From: Bryobacterales bacterium
Lineage (GTDB): Bacteria > Acidobacteriota > Terriglobia > Bryobacterales > UBA6623
Assembly: GCA_028819255.1 (NCBI GenBank)
Contig: JAPPMB010000003.1
Location: 1-64,000, forward strand
Direction: 5' to 3'
DNA: 64,000 bases
The translations under genes were made by a program, and so were the position numbers. Below the pieces are notes generated by a model. That model ran no database searches and was not told where the DNA came from. It was given only the letters and a program-made list of their open reading frames with translations. Shown one piece after another: positions 28,889 through 38,492 of the stretch (positions are counted from its first letter, which is position 1; every line of letters starts with the position of its first letter).

Positions 28889-29416
28889 ATGCCCGACCTG
28901 CGAGTGGCGGTGCCTCTCGGGTCTGCCGATCCGCCCAGCGAGGTTCCCGAGCGCGTGAGATATCCGGAGACGGACGGGCAGCCCATGCCTGACGGCCCTC
29001 GCCAGAGAAGGGTCATGAACGGCGTCCTGCATGCTGTGCCGCACGCCGGGGGTGCAGGAGTACTTCCTCTTCGATTCGGAGGCGGGGCCGGAGGATCGGG
29101 CGATGTGGGCCTATCGGCTGGACGGGCGGACTACAAGCCGATGCTGCCGGCGGGCATGGTGGGCGGCGAGGAGGAGTACGCGAGCGGGGTGCTGGACTTG
29201 GGATTCCGGCGAGACGGGAGCCGTGTCCGGGTCCGCGATCTGAACACGAGACTGGAATATTCCTGGCCTGAGGAAGACCGGGAGGGCCACCGCCGAGAAA
29301 CCCGGCGGCTCGCGATAGCCGAGGCCGGACAGGCGATAGCCGAGGCCGAGGACGCCTTGTTGCTTGAGCGGAAAGCGGAATTCGAGGCGAAGCTGGGCGT
29401 GAAGCCGGAACCATAA
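28889..29416 (+). pseudogene. Uma2-family endonuclease-like gene, broken
   Basis: Remnant of a Uma2-family (PD-(D/E)XK-like) protein. The N-terminal piece ERVRYPETDGQPMPDGPRQR matches the start of one Uma2 subfamily. The next recognisable piece, PGVQEYFLFDSEAGPEDRAM, belongs near the end of the catalytic domain but is read in a different frame (about 29043-29125). The C-terminal piece, DYKPMLPAGMV through LGFRRDGSRVRVRD and an Ala/Glu-rich helix, returns to the first frame. The middle of the gene, including the catalytic Asp/Glu-Val-Lys region, is missing. So there is one internal deletion and two compensating frameshifts. No function is expected. Confidence 0.6.
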
Positions 29417-29737
29417 CGCATTCTTCTGGGCATTCCCCTGCTCGGCTTCCGCACCGACCGACCGACCGCAATGTGCCGGACACCGCCGCCGAAACCGTGG
29501 CAGACCCGTCGGGGACTCGGCAGGGCAACTGTGGCACGGCCTGCAATGCGCGATAATCCACTCGTCAAGCCGCACGGCGCCCGGCTCCCTCCGAGGAGGT
29601 TGCTCTCGCTGTTGGAGCTCCGCCTGGACGAGCCCGGTCGATCGGTCATGTGATGCCCGCGTGGCAGGTGCCGTCGCGGGCGTGCAACGCTTCGGCGAGG
29701 CTCGCATGGGTGGCGCGCGGCTACAGGAAACGCAGCC
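29417..29737. other. No supported gene
   Basis: A 320-base spacer between the broken Uma2-like gene and the large oxidoreductase. It presumably contains the oxidoreductase promoter, which I cannot identify. Confidence 0.4.
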
Positions 29738-32700
29738 ATGCAGATTCGGTCCTTCTCACTCGACGACAAGTACGCACTCGAATCCGGGGACGCCTACATG
29801 TCAGGGATTCAGGCCCTGGTCCGGCTGCCGATCGAGCAGATGCGCCGCGATGTTCGGTCCGGACTCAGGACCGGATGCATGATTTCGGGATACGAGGGCT
29901 CCCCCCTCGGGGGATACGACATCGCCCTGCAGCGTGCCCAGCGTTTCCTGGCCGAGCACGAGATTCGATTCGTGCCGGGTGTCAACGAGGAACTGGCCCT
30001 TGCGACGGTCATGGGAAGTCAGCTGTTCCAGTCGTTTCCGGAACCGCTCTACGACGGTGCTGTCGGCATCTGGTACGGAAAGGGCCCGGGACTTGACCGG
30101 AGCGGCGATGCTCTGCGGCACGCGAACTTCGCAGGCACGGGCGATCGCTGCGGCGCGCTCGCCCTCGCAGGCGACGACCACGTCTCAAAGAGCTCGTCGA
30201 TCCCCCACCAGAGCGAATTCTCGCTCTACAACGCTGCGGTGCCCGTCTTGAATCCCTCCTGCACGCAGGAGGTGCTTGATTTCGGTCTCTACGGCATCGC
30301 CATGTCCCGGTTCAGCGGGGCCTGGTCAGGCCTGAAGCTCTCAACGGATCTGTGCGACGGCGGCGGCATCGTCGAATTCGGTCCCGGCCGCTGCCCGGTG
30401 GAAGAGCCCGAACTGATGATCGGCGGCGAGCCCTACCGGAAGGCGCTCGGCTTGATGTTGGTTGTGCCCTACAGCCTGAACCTGGAAGCCGAGGTCCACG
30501 AGCACCGCCTCCAGGCTGTCCGCGCATTCGCCCGGGCGAACGGCCTGAACCGCATCACCGTCCGCCACGATTCGGACCGGCTGGGCATCCTGACAACCGG
30601 CAAGAGCCATGCGGACCTGATGTCGGCGCTGCGCCTGCTGCGCGTCGGAGACGCAGAGCTTCGGCGGGCCGGAGTCCGAATCCTCAAGCTGGGCATGTCG
30701 TATCCGCTGGAGCCGTCGATCGTCGACGAGTTCACGCACGGTCTCGAGACCGTCGTCGTCATCGAGGAGAAGCGTTCGTTCGTCGAATTGCAGCTTCGCG
30801 AGCTGCTGTTCAACCGTTCGCGCCGTCCGGCGGTCTGCGGAAAGAGGGACGCCGGCGAGGAAACCCTGTTTCCCTCCACGGGCGAGCTCGACGCGGGCAT
30901 GATCGCCCTTGGTCTCAGCAGGTTCCTGGGATCCGTGGCGCGCCTGCCTCAGCGTCCCGACACTCCGGCCGCCGACTTCTCCAAGACGCCGGGTTTCCGG
31001 CCCGGTCGCGGCGCCCGCACTCCGAGCTACTGCTCCGGCTGCCCGCACAACCGGTCGACGCTGCTTCTCGACGGCCAGCTGGCCGGCGGGGGCATCGGCT
31101 GCCACGGCATGGCAGGGCTGATGCGGGACGCGGGACGCGGCATTGAATTTCTTTTTCAGATGGGCTCGGAGGGCGCCTCCTGGATCGGCGTGGCTCCGTT
31201 CACGGGCACCAGGCACCTGTTCCAGAACATCGGGGACGGCACCTATTTCCATTCGGGCCGGCTCGCCGTCCAGGCGGCTGTGGCGGCGGGCGTCGATGTC
31301 ACGTTCAAGATCCTCTACAACGATGCGGTCGCCATGACCGGCGGCCAGGATGCGGCCGGGGCGCTGCCCGTTCCGGCCCTGACGAAGGAGCTGGAGGCCC
31401 AGGGGATCCGGAAGATCGTCGTGGTCAGCGACGATCCCCGCAGGTACCAGGGCGAGTCGAGCCTGGCGCCCTCGGCCGAGTACCGCCCCCGTGAGGAACT
31501 CGAGGATGTGCTGGCCGAACTGGCGGCCGTCAGGGGCGTGTCGGTCATGATCTACGACCAGCTCTGCGCGGCCGAGAAGCGGCGGCGGCGCAACCGCGGG
31601 ATCATGCCCCAGCCCACGCGCCGGATCCTGATCAACGAGCGCGCATGCGAGGGATGCGGCGACTGCGTGGCGCAAGCGAACTGCGTCTCGCTGCTGCCGG
31701 TCGAAACCGAGTACGGGCCCAAGACGCGCATCCATCAGTCGTCCTGCAACGCCGACTACACCTGCGCATGGGGAGACTGCCCGTCATTCGTCTCAGTGGA
31801 GATCGAGCCGGGTTCGGGCCTTCGCCGCAGCGCTCTGCCGGACCTGCCGGAACTCGACATTCCGGAACCCGAGGCCAAGGCGGTGCCCGGCGACGGCTAT
31901 CACGTGCTGATGCCGGGTGTCGGCGGCACCGGAGTCGTCACAATCAGTGCCCTGCTTGCGACGGCGGCCCACCTGGACGGGCTGCATGTCATCACACTGG
32001 ACCAGACCGGTGTCGCCCAGAAGGGTGGCGCGGTGGTCGCCCACATCACGCTCAGCAGGTCGCGGATCGATTCGTCGCAGCGGATTCCGCAGGCAAGCGC
32101 CGACCTTCTGCTCGGATTCGACCTCCTCGGGGCGGCGTTCCCCAAGAACCTCGACTTCTGCGATCCCGACCGGACGGTCGCTCTGGTCAACTCGAAGGAG
32201 ATCCTCACCGGCGAGGCGATTCGCAAGGGCCTTACGGTCCTCTCCCCGGACGGCGGCCATCTCGAAGCCATCCGGCGAGGAACGCGCCGTGCGGACTGCG
32301 AATTCGTGAACGCCACGGCACTGGCGGAAACGCTGTTCGGCGGACACATCTTCAGCAACATGTTTCTGGTCGGCGCGGCGTATCAGAAGGGGCTGCTTCC
32401 GCTATCCTCGGAGGCGATCGAACAGGCGATTCGCCTAAACGGCGTCGCCGTCAAGCGCAACCTCGAGGTCTTTGCCTGGGGCCGGCAGTACGCCCTCGAT
32501 CCGGCTCTCCTGCGGCCCTATCTCCCCGCCGCACCGACGGCCTCGGTCCCTCAGTCGCTGGAAGCGCTGATCGAGGACCGCGAGCGTGAGCTCACCGCGT
32601 ACCAGAGTGCCGCGTACGCTTCGGAGTTTCGGCGCATCGTCGACCGTGTGCGCGAAGCCGAGGAACGCGTCCGCCCCGGCAGCCGGAAACTCGCCCTGGC

Positions 32701-33187
32701 GGTGGCGTGGAATCTGCACAAGATCATGGCCTACAAGGACGAGTATGAAGTTGCCCGGCTGCTGACGGATCCGGCATTCGACCAGCAGGTGACGGACACG
32801 TTCGCCAGGCCGAAGAAGGTTGTCTATCACCTCCATCCGCCGCTGCTGCGGCGGCTCGGCTTCCGAAACAAGATCGCGTTCGGGCCCTGGATCCGTCCTT
32901 TCCTGGAGATGCTCGCTCGCGGCAGGATCCTGCGCGGAACGCCCCTGGACCCGTTCGGGTGGCTTCCCTCGCGGCGTGAGGAGCGCCAGCTGGTGCAGTG
33001 GTACGTCGGCCTGGTCGAGGGACTGCTCGACCGACTGGGCGAGGGCACCCTCGAAAGCGCCGCGGAGATTGCCGGGGTCGCCCGCGAGATCCGAGGCTAC
33101 GAGGACATCAAGCGCGGATCCATCGCACGCGCGAAAGCGTGGGTCGAGGAGCGCCTGCAGGAAGCGGAAGCGCTCGAAGCGGCCTGA
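29738..33187 (+). CDS. Fused indolepyruvate (2-ketoacid) ferredoxin oxidoreductase
   Basis: A 1149-aa single-chain enzyme of the indolepyruvate:ferredoxin oxidoreductase family, converting aryl or branched 2-oxoacids to acyl-CoA with ferredoxin reduction in the cytoplasm. The order is: pyrimidine-type domain (YMSGIQALVRLPIEQMRRD, GYEGSPLGGYD); TPP-binding domain with GIGCHGMAG and GDGTYFHSG (about 500); a ferredoxin-like region ACEGCGDC...C at about 636 with further Cys near 668-680; gamma domain from about 720 (LMPGVGGTGVVTIS, QTGVAQKGGAVVAHI); and a C-terminal helical tail. All expected modules are present in one reading frame. It likely serves amino-acid catabolism. It ends 5 bases from a convergent bacilliredoxin gene. 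Confidence 0.93.
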   Translation: MQIRSFSLDDKYALESGDAYMSGIQALVRLPIEQMRRDVRSGLRTGCMISGYEGSPLGGYDIALQRAQRFLAEHEIRFVPGVNEELALATVMGSQLFQSFPEPLYDGAVGIWYGKGPGLDRSGDALRHANFAGTGDRCGALALAGDDHVSKSSSIPHQSEFSLYNAAVPVLNPSCTQEVLDFGLYGIAMSRFSGAWSGLKLSTDLCDGGGIVEFGPGRCPVEEPELMIGGEPYRKALGLMLVVPYSLNLEAEVHEHRLQAVRAFARANGLNRITVRHDSDRLGILTTGKSHADLMSALRLLRVGDAELRRAGVRILKLGMSYPLEPSIVDEFTHGLETVVVIEEKRSFVELQLRELLFNRSRRPAVCGKRDAGEETLFPSTGELDAGMIALGLSRFLGSVARLPQRPDTPAADFSKTPGFRPGRGARTPSYCSGCPHNRSTLLLDGQLAGGGIGCHGMAGLMRDAGRGIEFLFQMGSEGASWIGVAPFTGTRHLFQNIGDGTYFHSGRLAVQAAVAAGVDVTFKILYNDAVAMTGGQDAAGALPVPALTKELEAQGIRKIVVVSDDPRRYQGESSLAPSAEYRPREELEDVLAELAAVRGVSVMIYDQLCAAEKRRRRNRGIMPQPTRRILINERACEGCGDCVAQANCVSLLPVETEYGPKTRIHQSSCNADYTCAWGDCPSFVSVEIEPGSGLRRSALPDLPELDIPEPEAKAVPGDGYHVLMPGVGGTGVVTISALLATAAHLDGLHVITLDQTGVAQKGGAVVAHITLSRSRIDSSQRIPQASADLLLGFDLLGAAFPKNLDFCDPDRTVALVNSKEILTGEAIRKGLTVLSPDGGHLEAIRRGTRRADCEFVNATALAETLFGGHIFSNMFLVGAAYQKGLLPLSSEAIEQAIRLNGVAVKRNLEVFAWGRQYALDPALLRPYLPAAPTASVPQSLEALIEDRERELTAYQSAAYASEFRRIVDRVREAEERVRPGSRKLALAVAWNLHKIMAYKDEYEVARLLTDPAFDQQVTDTFARPKKVVYHLHPPLLRRLGFRNKIAFGPWIRPFLEMLARGRILRGTPLDPFGWLPSRREERQLVQWYVGLVEGLLDRLGEGTLESAAEIAGVAREIRGYEDIKRGSIARAKAWVEERLQEAEALEAA

Positions 33188-33192
33188 ATCGT

Positions 33193-33633
33193 CTAGACGG
33201 CCTCGGCTTTCGGCTGTCCGCAGTGAACCGTGTATGCCTGCTGGAGTGACTCGGCGATCGCCGAGGCCGGACGGCCCTCGATCTGGTAGCGGTGCATCAT
33301 GTACACCGGCTCCCCGTCACGGAACAGCGCGAAGGAGGGCGAGGAGGGCGGATACATCGAGAGCTTGCTCCGCAAATGCGCCGTGGCTTCCAGATCGGCG
33401 CCAGCGAACACGGTGGCTATGGCGTCCGGCCGGGTCTCGCTCTGGAGCGACCGGACCAGTCCGGGCCGGGCGCAGCCGGCCGCGCAGCCGCAGACGGAGT
33501 TCACGACCATGAGCACGTTTCCGCTGCCGGGAGCGAGGATCCGGTCGACATCCTCCGGCGTACGCGCCTCGGCAACGCCGTGCTTCGTCAGTTCCTCCCG
33601 CATGGGGTGGATCAGTGGTTCGGGATAGCGCAT
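33193..33633 (-). CDS. BrxA/BrxB family bacilliredoxin
   Basis: A 146-aa thioredoxin-fold protein of the BrxA/BrxB (YphP/YqiW) family, which removes bacillithiol from oxidised proteins in Firmicutes and relatives. The catalytic Cys48-Gly49-Cys50 in VNSVCGCAAG, the N-terminal PMREELTKHGV, and the C-terminal MYPPSSPSFALFRDGEPVYM with MHRYQIEGR are all family hallmarks. It lies convergent to the ketoacid oxidoreductase. Whether this organism makes bacillithiol cannot be seen in the window. Confidence 0.95.
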   Translation of the reverse strand: MRYPEPLIHPMREELTKHGVAEARTPEDVDRILAPGSGNVLMVVNSVCGCAAGCARPGLVRSLQSETRPDAIATVFAGADLEATAHLRSKLSMYPPSSPSFALFRDGEPVYMMHRYQIEGRPASAIAESLQQAYTVHCGQPKAEAV

Positions 33634-34319
33634 GATTCCAGCGACCTCCTATCTCTCATACGGTACCAGCCCGGCCGCCCGGCCTAGGGCGGAATCCGAA
33701 TCAGCGCCTTGCAGCCTGATCGTCTCGCGGGAGAGGTCCGCATCGGGTGGCGGGCGCCGCGGCTTGTTTGCGCTGCGGGCCGAACGGCTTCCGAGGCGGG
33801 CGAGAGGATGCGCGGGAGAGGCTGCCGCGCCCGGGTTCGCCGCGTGACCCCGTCTGCGCAAGCGGACACCGACGCTTACCGCTGCCGTCTTCATGATCAG
33901 CCCGGCATGAAGTGGCTGGGAAGAAACGCCGGATGAAAGCCGTACAGCCGAAGGCAGCAGTCGGTTGGAGATCTCGTGTCCGGCAAGGAGAGCCGTCGTG
34001 TCGCTCCGCCGCTCCCGCAGAGCCGCGATCAGCAGCTCCGTCCCGCAGGCTCCGGCAACGGCCGGTTCGTCAACGCCCCAAAGCAAATCGTGGACGCGAC
34101 GCCCCTCCACGGTCGTGACTCCGCGGAGCGGAGCGTCTCCCGTCAGCAAGATCCCTGGGTTGTCGGGCGCTGGACGGCGACAGGAGAACTGGCTGCCCGG
34201 TGTTCGGCCACAATCACCGGAACACACATTCCCTCAGCCCCAGTCAAATCCGGACAGCACACATCGCTCGAATCCTGCCGCAAGGATCGGAACCGGCCCA
34301 GCCCGATGCCTATGCTGCG
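33634..34319. other. No supported gene
   Basis: About 690 bases on which a minus-strand frame of 192 codons (34227 to 33649) is open. It has an Arg/Ala/Ser-rich second half and no recognised domain, so it is not called. Confidence 0.35.
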
Positions 34320-36170
34320 TCACTCGTCGTCGATGCCGAGGGCCAGAAGGACATTCCCCGGAATGGAGCCGAACTGGCCGTAGCCGGAGTTCACATAGAC
34401 CATGCCGTCTACGACCACCGGTCCCGGTCCGTCGGTCGACCCGCCCTTGGCCCACACTCCGTTCACAGTCCCCCAGTACTCGCGAATGGTGTCGTGACTC
34501 CAGAGAACCTCCCCGTCCACCGTCGAGTACGCACGCAGAAACCCGTCAAGGGAGCCTGAGAACACCGCCCCCGGAATCGCGGTCACCGCCGCCGACTGTG
34601 CAGGAGAGCACCCCTTGCGACCGGCTGGGCACCGAAATTCCGGCCTGTCCCAGACGACGCTGCCGTCCGAGAGACGGATGGCCGTGATTCCTCCCACGGA
34701 ATCCGGCCGCGGACCGCGGTAGTCCGAGACTGCGACATATGCGTTCTCCGAATCGCCTGCCGGACCAAACTGGATTCCCCCCAGCTTGCCGCCCTTGCCG
34801 ACGCGCCGCTGCCACACGATCGCCCCATGCTCGTCCGGGTCGACCGCATGCACCATCCCCGACTTCTGGCCAGCAACCAGCAGCCGATTCCCGCCCTCCA
34901 GTTCCACCAGCATCGCTGAGGCGCCGAAGTCGTAGTCCGGTCCGTTCGCCTCGGGACAGTTCACCTTGTCCGCGCCCGCGTTGCAGCTCATGTTGTAGGA
35001 GTCCCCTTCCGTGAACTGCCGGGACCACAGTCGCTCGCCCGAGCCGAGATCGTAGGCGATGCTGGCGTCGCTGTCGGGCGTGGGCGGGTCCGAGTAGTTG
35101 TCGCCGGTCGTCACGTACACGCGCCTCAGCTTCGTGTCGACCGTCGGGGCCGACCAGATCCCGGCACCGGAGGGCCCATGCTGCATGACTCCCTTGCGAT
35201 TGCGCTTGCGTGGAGTGGGCTCCTCCGGGATCGTTCGGGTATTCCAGATCCTTTCGCCGTTGGAGGCGTCAATCGCTGCAAGGCTGCCGCGGAACGCGCA
35301 GCACGGATACCGGCTGGAGGCCCCCGTGAACTTCTCGATCGAACTCAGTCCCACGTACAGACGCCCCTCGAACTCAACTGGGGAGCCCGTCAGCGTGGCG
35401 GCGCGATGTTCATCGAGCCTCGTCCACCAGATCTGTGTCCCGCTGATGGCGTCCAATGCGTAGAGATTGGCCCGGGTGTCTCCGAAGTACGCGGTCCAGC
35501 GCCCTTCCGGTCCGGAAGGCGAGAGGAGCACCGCCGTGCGCACTTCGGCTTGTGCCTTGAATTCCCAGACCGTGCAGCCGGACTTTGCCTCCAGTGCGAA
35601 CACGCTGCCGTTGCGGGCACCCACGAAGACCCGGCCGCCAGCGACCGCCGGCGCGCCCCGGGCCCGCTCCGAATCGGCCAGGCCGAAGGCCCGCCGAAGC
35701 TGCAGCCTCGGCACCGCGGCCGCGTCGAGACGGGCGAATCCTGACCTTTGGAAGCGCGTGTTCGAAAGATCCTGTGCCCATCCGGTCCAGTGGGGGGCCG
35801 AGTGGGGATCGGACCATTCAGCATCCGGGCACGTTGGCGTCGACCGAGCGGTCAGGGTGCCCGTCCCTCGGCCAAGGTATGCGGCGACGGCTGCCGCGGC
35901 CCCCGGGGGAAGCGTCTCTCCCACGTAGGCCATCGTTCCCTCCCTCAAGGTGGTCAGGACCGCTTCGGCCGAGAGGTGGCGCAGCACCTCCAGAGACGGT
36001 GCGCGATTCTCGCCGCTCTCGTGGCACGCTGCGCAGGACTCGCGGTAGACGGCTTCGCCGCTGGGATCCGCGGCCCGGCCGTCGGCCGCCGACAGTAGAC
36101 CTGCGATGACTGTGACCGCCAGCAGGACCGACCGAACTCCATGCGAATGGGTGGCGGTCTGCGTGCTCAA
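34320..36170 (-). CDS. Quinoprotein with N-terminal cytochrome c domain
   Basis: A 616-aa periplasmic PQQ-type beta-propeller protein resembling polyvinyl-alcohol dehydrogenases. After a signal peptide (VRSVLLAVTVIAGLLSAADG), a cytochrome c domain carries C46-A-A-C-H50 and an axial-Met candidate in GTMAYVGE. Propeller blades follow, with repeats such as VFALEAKSGCTVWEFKA, LYALDAISGTQIWW, LAAIDASNGERIWNT and MVHAVDPDEHGAIVWQ. Electrons would pass from PQQ to the fused haem and on to the respiratory chain. Substrate is unknown. It is oriented away from the adjacent methyltransferase. Confidence 0.88.
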   Translation of the reverse strand: MSTQTATHSHGVRSVLLAVTVIAGLLSAADGRAADPSGEAVYRESCAACHESGENRAPSLEVLRHLSAEAVLTTLREGTMAYVGETLPPGAAAAVAAYLGRGTGTLTARSTPTCPDAEWSDPHSAPHWTGWAQDLSNTRFQRSGFARLDAAAVPRLQLRRAFGLADSERARGAPAVAGGRVFVGARNGSVFALEAKSGCTVWEFKAQAEVRTAVLLSPSGPEGRWTAYFGDTRANLYALDAISGTQIWWTRLDEHRAATLTGSPVEFEGRLYVGLSSIEKFTGASSRYPCCAFRGSLAAIDASNGERIWNTRTIPEEPTPRKRNRKGVMQHGPSGAGIWSAPTVDTKLRRVYVTTGDNYSDPPTPDSDASIAYDLGSGERLWSRQFTEGDSYNMSCNAGADKVNCPEANGPDYDFGASAMLVELEGGNRLLVAGQKSGMVHAVDPDEHGAIVWQRRVGKGGKLGGIQFGPAGDSENAYVAVSDYRGPRPDSVGGITAIRLSDGSVVWDRPEFRCPAGRKGCSPAQSAAVTAIPGAVFSGSLDGFLRAYSTVDGEVLWSHDTIREYWGTVNGVWAKGGSTDGPGPVVVDGMVYVNSGYGQFGSIPGNVLLALGIDDE

Positions 36171-36296
36171 GCTGCCCCGGACCGGCCGCGATCTCTCGCA
36201 AGGCTGACAACATTGTAGGGGCGCGGATGCGGCAGGCCGAGCAGGTCGCCTGGCTGTAACGACGCGCAGCGAAAGGTTTCAGGAGACACTGGAAGC

Positions 36297-36959
36297 GTGG
36301 GCAGGAGGCTCGCAAGAAACCTGGCCCGGGCCGCCATCGGTCGGGGTGAGCCCCTGGAGTGGTTCGAGGAACTGTACAGCAAGGTTGATGCGGCGGACCT
36401 GTCCGTGGTCCCTTGGGCGGACCTGCGCCCGAATCCGGGGCTGCTCGACTGGCTGGACCGCGAAGGGATCTATGGTGACGACAGGTCCGCTCTCGTTGTC
36501 GGCTGCGGCCTCGGGGACGATGCCCAGGAACTCGCCCGCCGCGGCTTCGCGGTCACAGCGTTCGACATTTCGCCTTCGGCGATCACCCTGGCGGCTCAAC
36601 GGTTCCCGTCCACTTCAGCGAGATTCGTGGTCGCGAATCTCCTGTGCCCGCCGAATGGCTGGCTCGGCGCATTTGACCTCGTTCAGGAGACCTACACCCT
36701 TCAGGTGCTGCCCGCCCGGCTGCGCCGCGACGCGGTCAAGCGGATCGCCTCCTTCGTCGCGCCAGGCGGGACGCTGCTCGTCATCGCACGCGCGAGGGAC
36801 GAAGGCGACGATCCTGGCGCCATGCCGTGGCCGCTGACGCGATCCGACCTGTCGCAATTCGAGAAACTCGGACTTCGGCAGCTGTCCCTGGAAGACTACC
36901 GGGACACGGAGGCTCCGCCGGTCCGCCGGTTCAGGGTGACCTACCGCAACGGGCGGTAG
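36297..36959 (+). CDS. Class I SAM-dependent methyltransferase (TPMT-like)
   Basis: A 220-aa cytoplasmic methyltransferase. SAM-binding motif I is ALVVGCGLGDDAQELARRGF (about 64-83), motif II is VTAFDISPSAITLA with the ribose-binding Asp, and FDLVQETYTLQVLP plus VAPGGTLLVIAR form motifs III-IV. The layout (WFEELYSKVD at the N-terminus, short C-terminal beta strands) recalls thiopurine-methyltransferase-like small-molecule enzymes; the substrate is unknown. The GTG at 36297 is preceded by AGGAG eleven bases upstream. The next gene starts 60 bases downstream on the same strand. Confidence 0.85.
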   Translation: MGRRLARNLARAAIGRGEPLEWFEELYSKVDAADLSVVPWADLRPNPGLLDWLDREGIYGDDRSALVVGCGLGDDAQELARRGFAVTAFDISPSAITLAAQRFPSTSARFVVANLLCPPNGWLGAFDLVQETYTLQVLPARLRRDAVKRIASFVAPGGTLLVIARARDEGDDPGAMPWPLTRSDLSQFEKLGLRQLSLEDYRDTEAPPVRRFRVTYRNGR

Positions 36960-37019
36960 GTTCGGGTTTCTCGGACTCGTGCCTGCCGTTGAAGGGTTGC
37001 ATCTCTATAATCGACCGCG

Positions 37020-38492
37020 ATGGCGCCGTTCCGCCACTTTCTGGCCGCACTCGCGCCCGCCGTCCTGTTGGTCGCCGCGAGTGGACAGGTGACCGACCCG
37101 GCCTCCGTCGCGCGCAGGGCGAGCGCAGCGATGAAGGGCAGGGACTTCGAGACGGCCGAGCGTCTCTACAGCCAGCTGTCGCGGACGTTTCCCGACGAGC
37201 CCGGCCTCGCGCTCAATCTCGGGCTGGCAAGGTACTCGTCGGGAAAGTTCGACGAGGCCCTGGTCGACTTGAACCGATTCCTCCAAGCGCAACCGGACCA
37301 CGGCCCGGCATGGCTGATCGTCGGCATCTCGCACCAGAAGCTGGACCGGCCTCACGAGGCGGTCGGCCCGCTCCAGCGGGCAGTCGATCTCAATCCCGGC
37401 AACAGAATTGCACGGCTGGAACTGGCCGACGCCCTCTTGCGAAGCGGACGGCCAGTGTCCGCCTTGACCGAGTTCCGCCGGCTTCAGCAGCAGGACTCCT
37501 CGGATCCCAGGGTGTGGCTGGGCCTGGGGCTCAGCTACACGGAACTGTCGAGCCGGGCGGCCGAGGCCTTGGAGCGTGCCGCTCCGTCCTCCGCCTACCA
37601 CCGCCTGCTGCTTGGGCATTCCGCGCTGGCCCGCCAACGCTACCGAGCTGCATTCGGTCACTATCGGGCCGCGCAGGCCCTGGACCCCGAGGCCCCGGGC
37701 ACTCACGATTCCGTTGCCGAGGTCTATCGGCAGACCGGCAGGGCCGACTGGGCGAGTGCCGAGCTCTCAAAGAGCCGACCGAGGGCTCCCTGCGAGCAGC
37801 GCCGCCTGGAGTGCGGATTCGAAGCAGGAGACCTTGACCAGGTGCTGCTCGAGTCCGAAGGGCGCGCCACTCCCGAATCGCTGTATTGGCGGGCCCGCGC
37901 CCTGGCCGGGAAGGCACGGATCGCCCACGAACGGCTGATGGATCTGCCGCCCTCCTCGGCGTCCTACCGCCTGCTTGCGTCCATCGAGGACCTTGCAGGC
38001 AGGTCGGCGGAAGCAGTCCGGGCTTGGCGTCAGGCCATCCGGCTCGATCCGGACGACGTCGCGCTGCGACGGAATCTCCTGCGGTCACTCAGCGCCGCCG
38101 GGCTGCAGGAGGAGTCCATCGGCGAGGCAAGAGCCCTGCTGCAGATCCGTCCGGAGTCGGTCGCCGCACGCTTCCATGCGGGCCGGGCCATGCTCGAGCT
38201 CGGTCGGGTGGACGAGGCCGTCCCGCTGCTGGAAGGCGTCGCCGGCCTGGACGCCCGGGCCCGCGTGCCGCTCGCCACAGCCTATCTGCGGTCAGGGCGC
38301 GGCAGCGAGGCCATCCCGCTGCTGGAAGCGGCGCTGGGCGACGGCGAAGATGAGCGACTGCTGTTCCAATTGTCCAGGGCGTACCAGTCCGCTGGGCGTA
38401 CCGCGGACGCGCGCTCCGCGCTGGAGCGACGGCAAAGGGCAATGTCCGCGCGTCCGCGGGCCTCGGTGTCGAATGAGATCACCCCTCCGTAG
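37020..38492 (+). CDS. Secreted TPR-repeat protein
   Basis: A 490-aa exported protein. A signal peptide (FLAALAPAVLLVAASG) is followed by tetratricopeptide repeats almost to the end; clear copies include AERLYSQLSRTFPDEPGLAL, EALVDLNRFLQAQPDHGPAW, HEAVGPLQRAVDLNPGNRIA and AVRAWRQAIRLDPDDVALRR. Such proteins act as scaffolds, and nothing catalytic is visible. Its last 20 bases overlap the start of the next gene, which encodes an ASPIC/UnbV protein; TPR and CRTAC1-type domains are often linked or fused in other bacteria, so the pair probably works together at the cell surface. Confidence 0.9.
   Translation: MAPFRHFLAALAPAVLLVAASGQVTDPASVARRASAAMKGRDFETAERLYSQLSRTFPDEPGLALNLGLARYSSGKFDEALVDLNRFLQAQPDHGPAWLIVGISHQKLDRPHEAVGPLQRAVDLNPGNRIARLELADALLRSGRPVSALTEFRRLQQQDSSDPRVWLGLGLSYTELSSRAAEALERAAPSSAYHRLLLGHSALARQRYRAAFGHYRAAQALDPEAPGTHDSVAEVYRQTGRADWASAELSKSRPRAPCEQRRLECGFEAGDLDQVLLESEGRATPESLYWRARALAGKARIAHERLMDLPPSSASYRLLASIEDLAGRSAEAVRAWRQAIRLDPDDVALRRNLLRSLSAAGLQEESIGEARALLQIRPESVAARFHAGRAMLELGRVDEAVPLLEGVAGLDARARVPLATAYLRSGRGSEAIPLLEAALGDGEDERLLFQLSRAYQSAGRTADARSALERRQRAMSARPRASVSNEITPP

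Noticed and set aside
30341..31735. Long minus-strand frame opposite the ketoacid oxidoreductase
   Set aside because: The plus strand encodes a fully conserved enzyme; the reverse frame is a composition artefact.
33649..34227. Minus-strand frame of 192 codons beside the quinoprotein gene
   Set aside because: Second half is dominated by Arg, Ala and Ser like a GC-rich shadow; no domain, signal peptide or ribosome binding site was seen.
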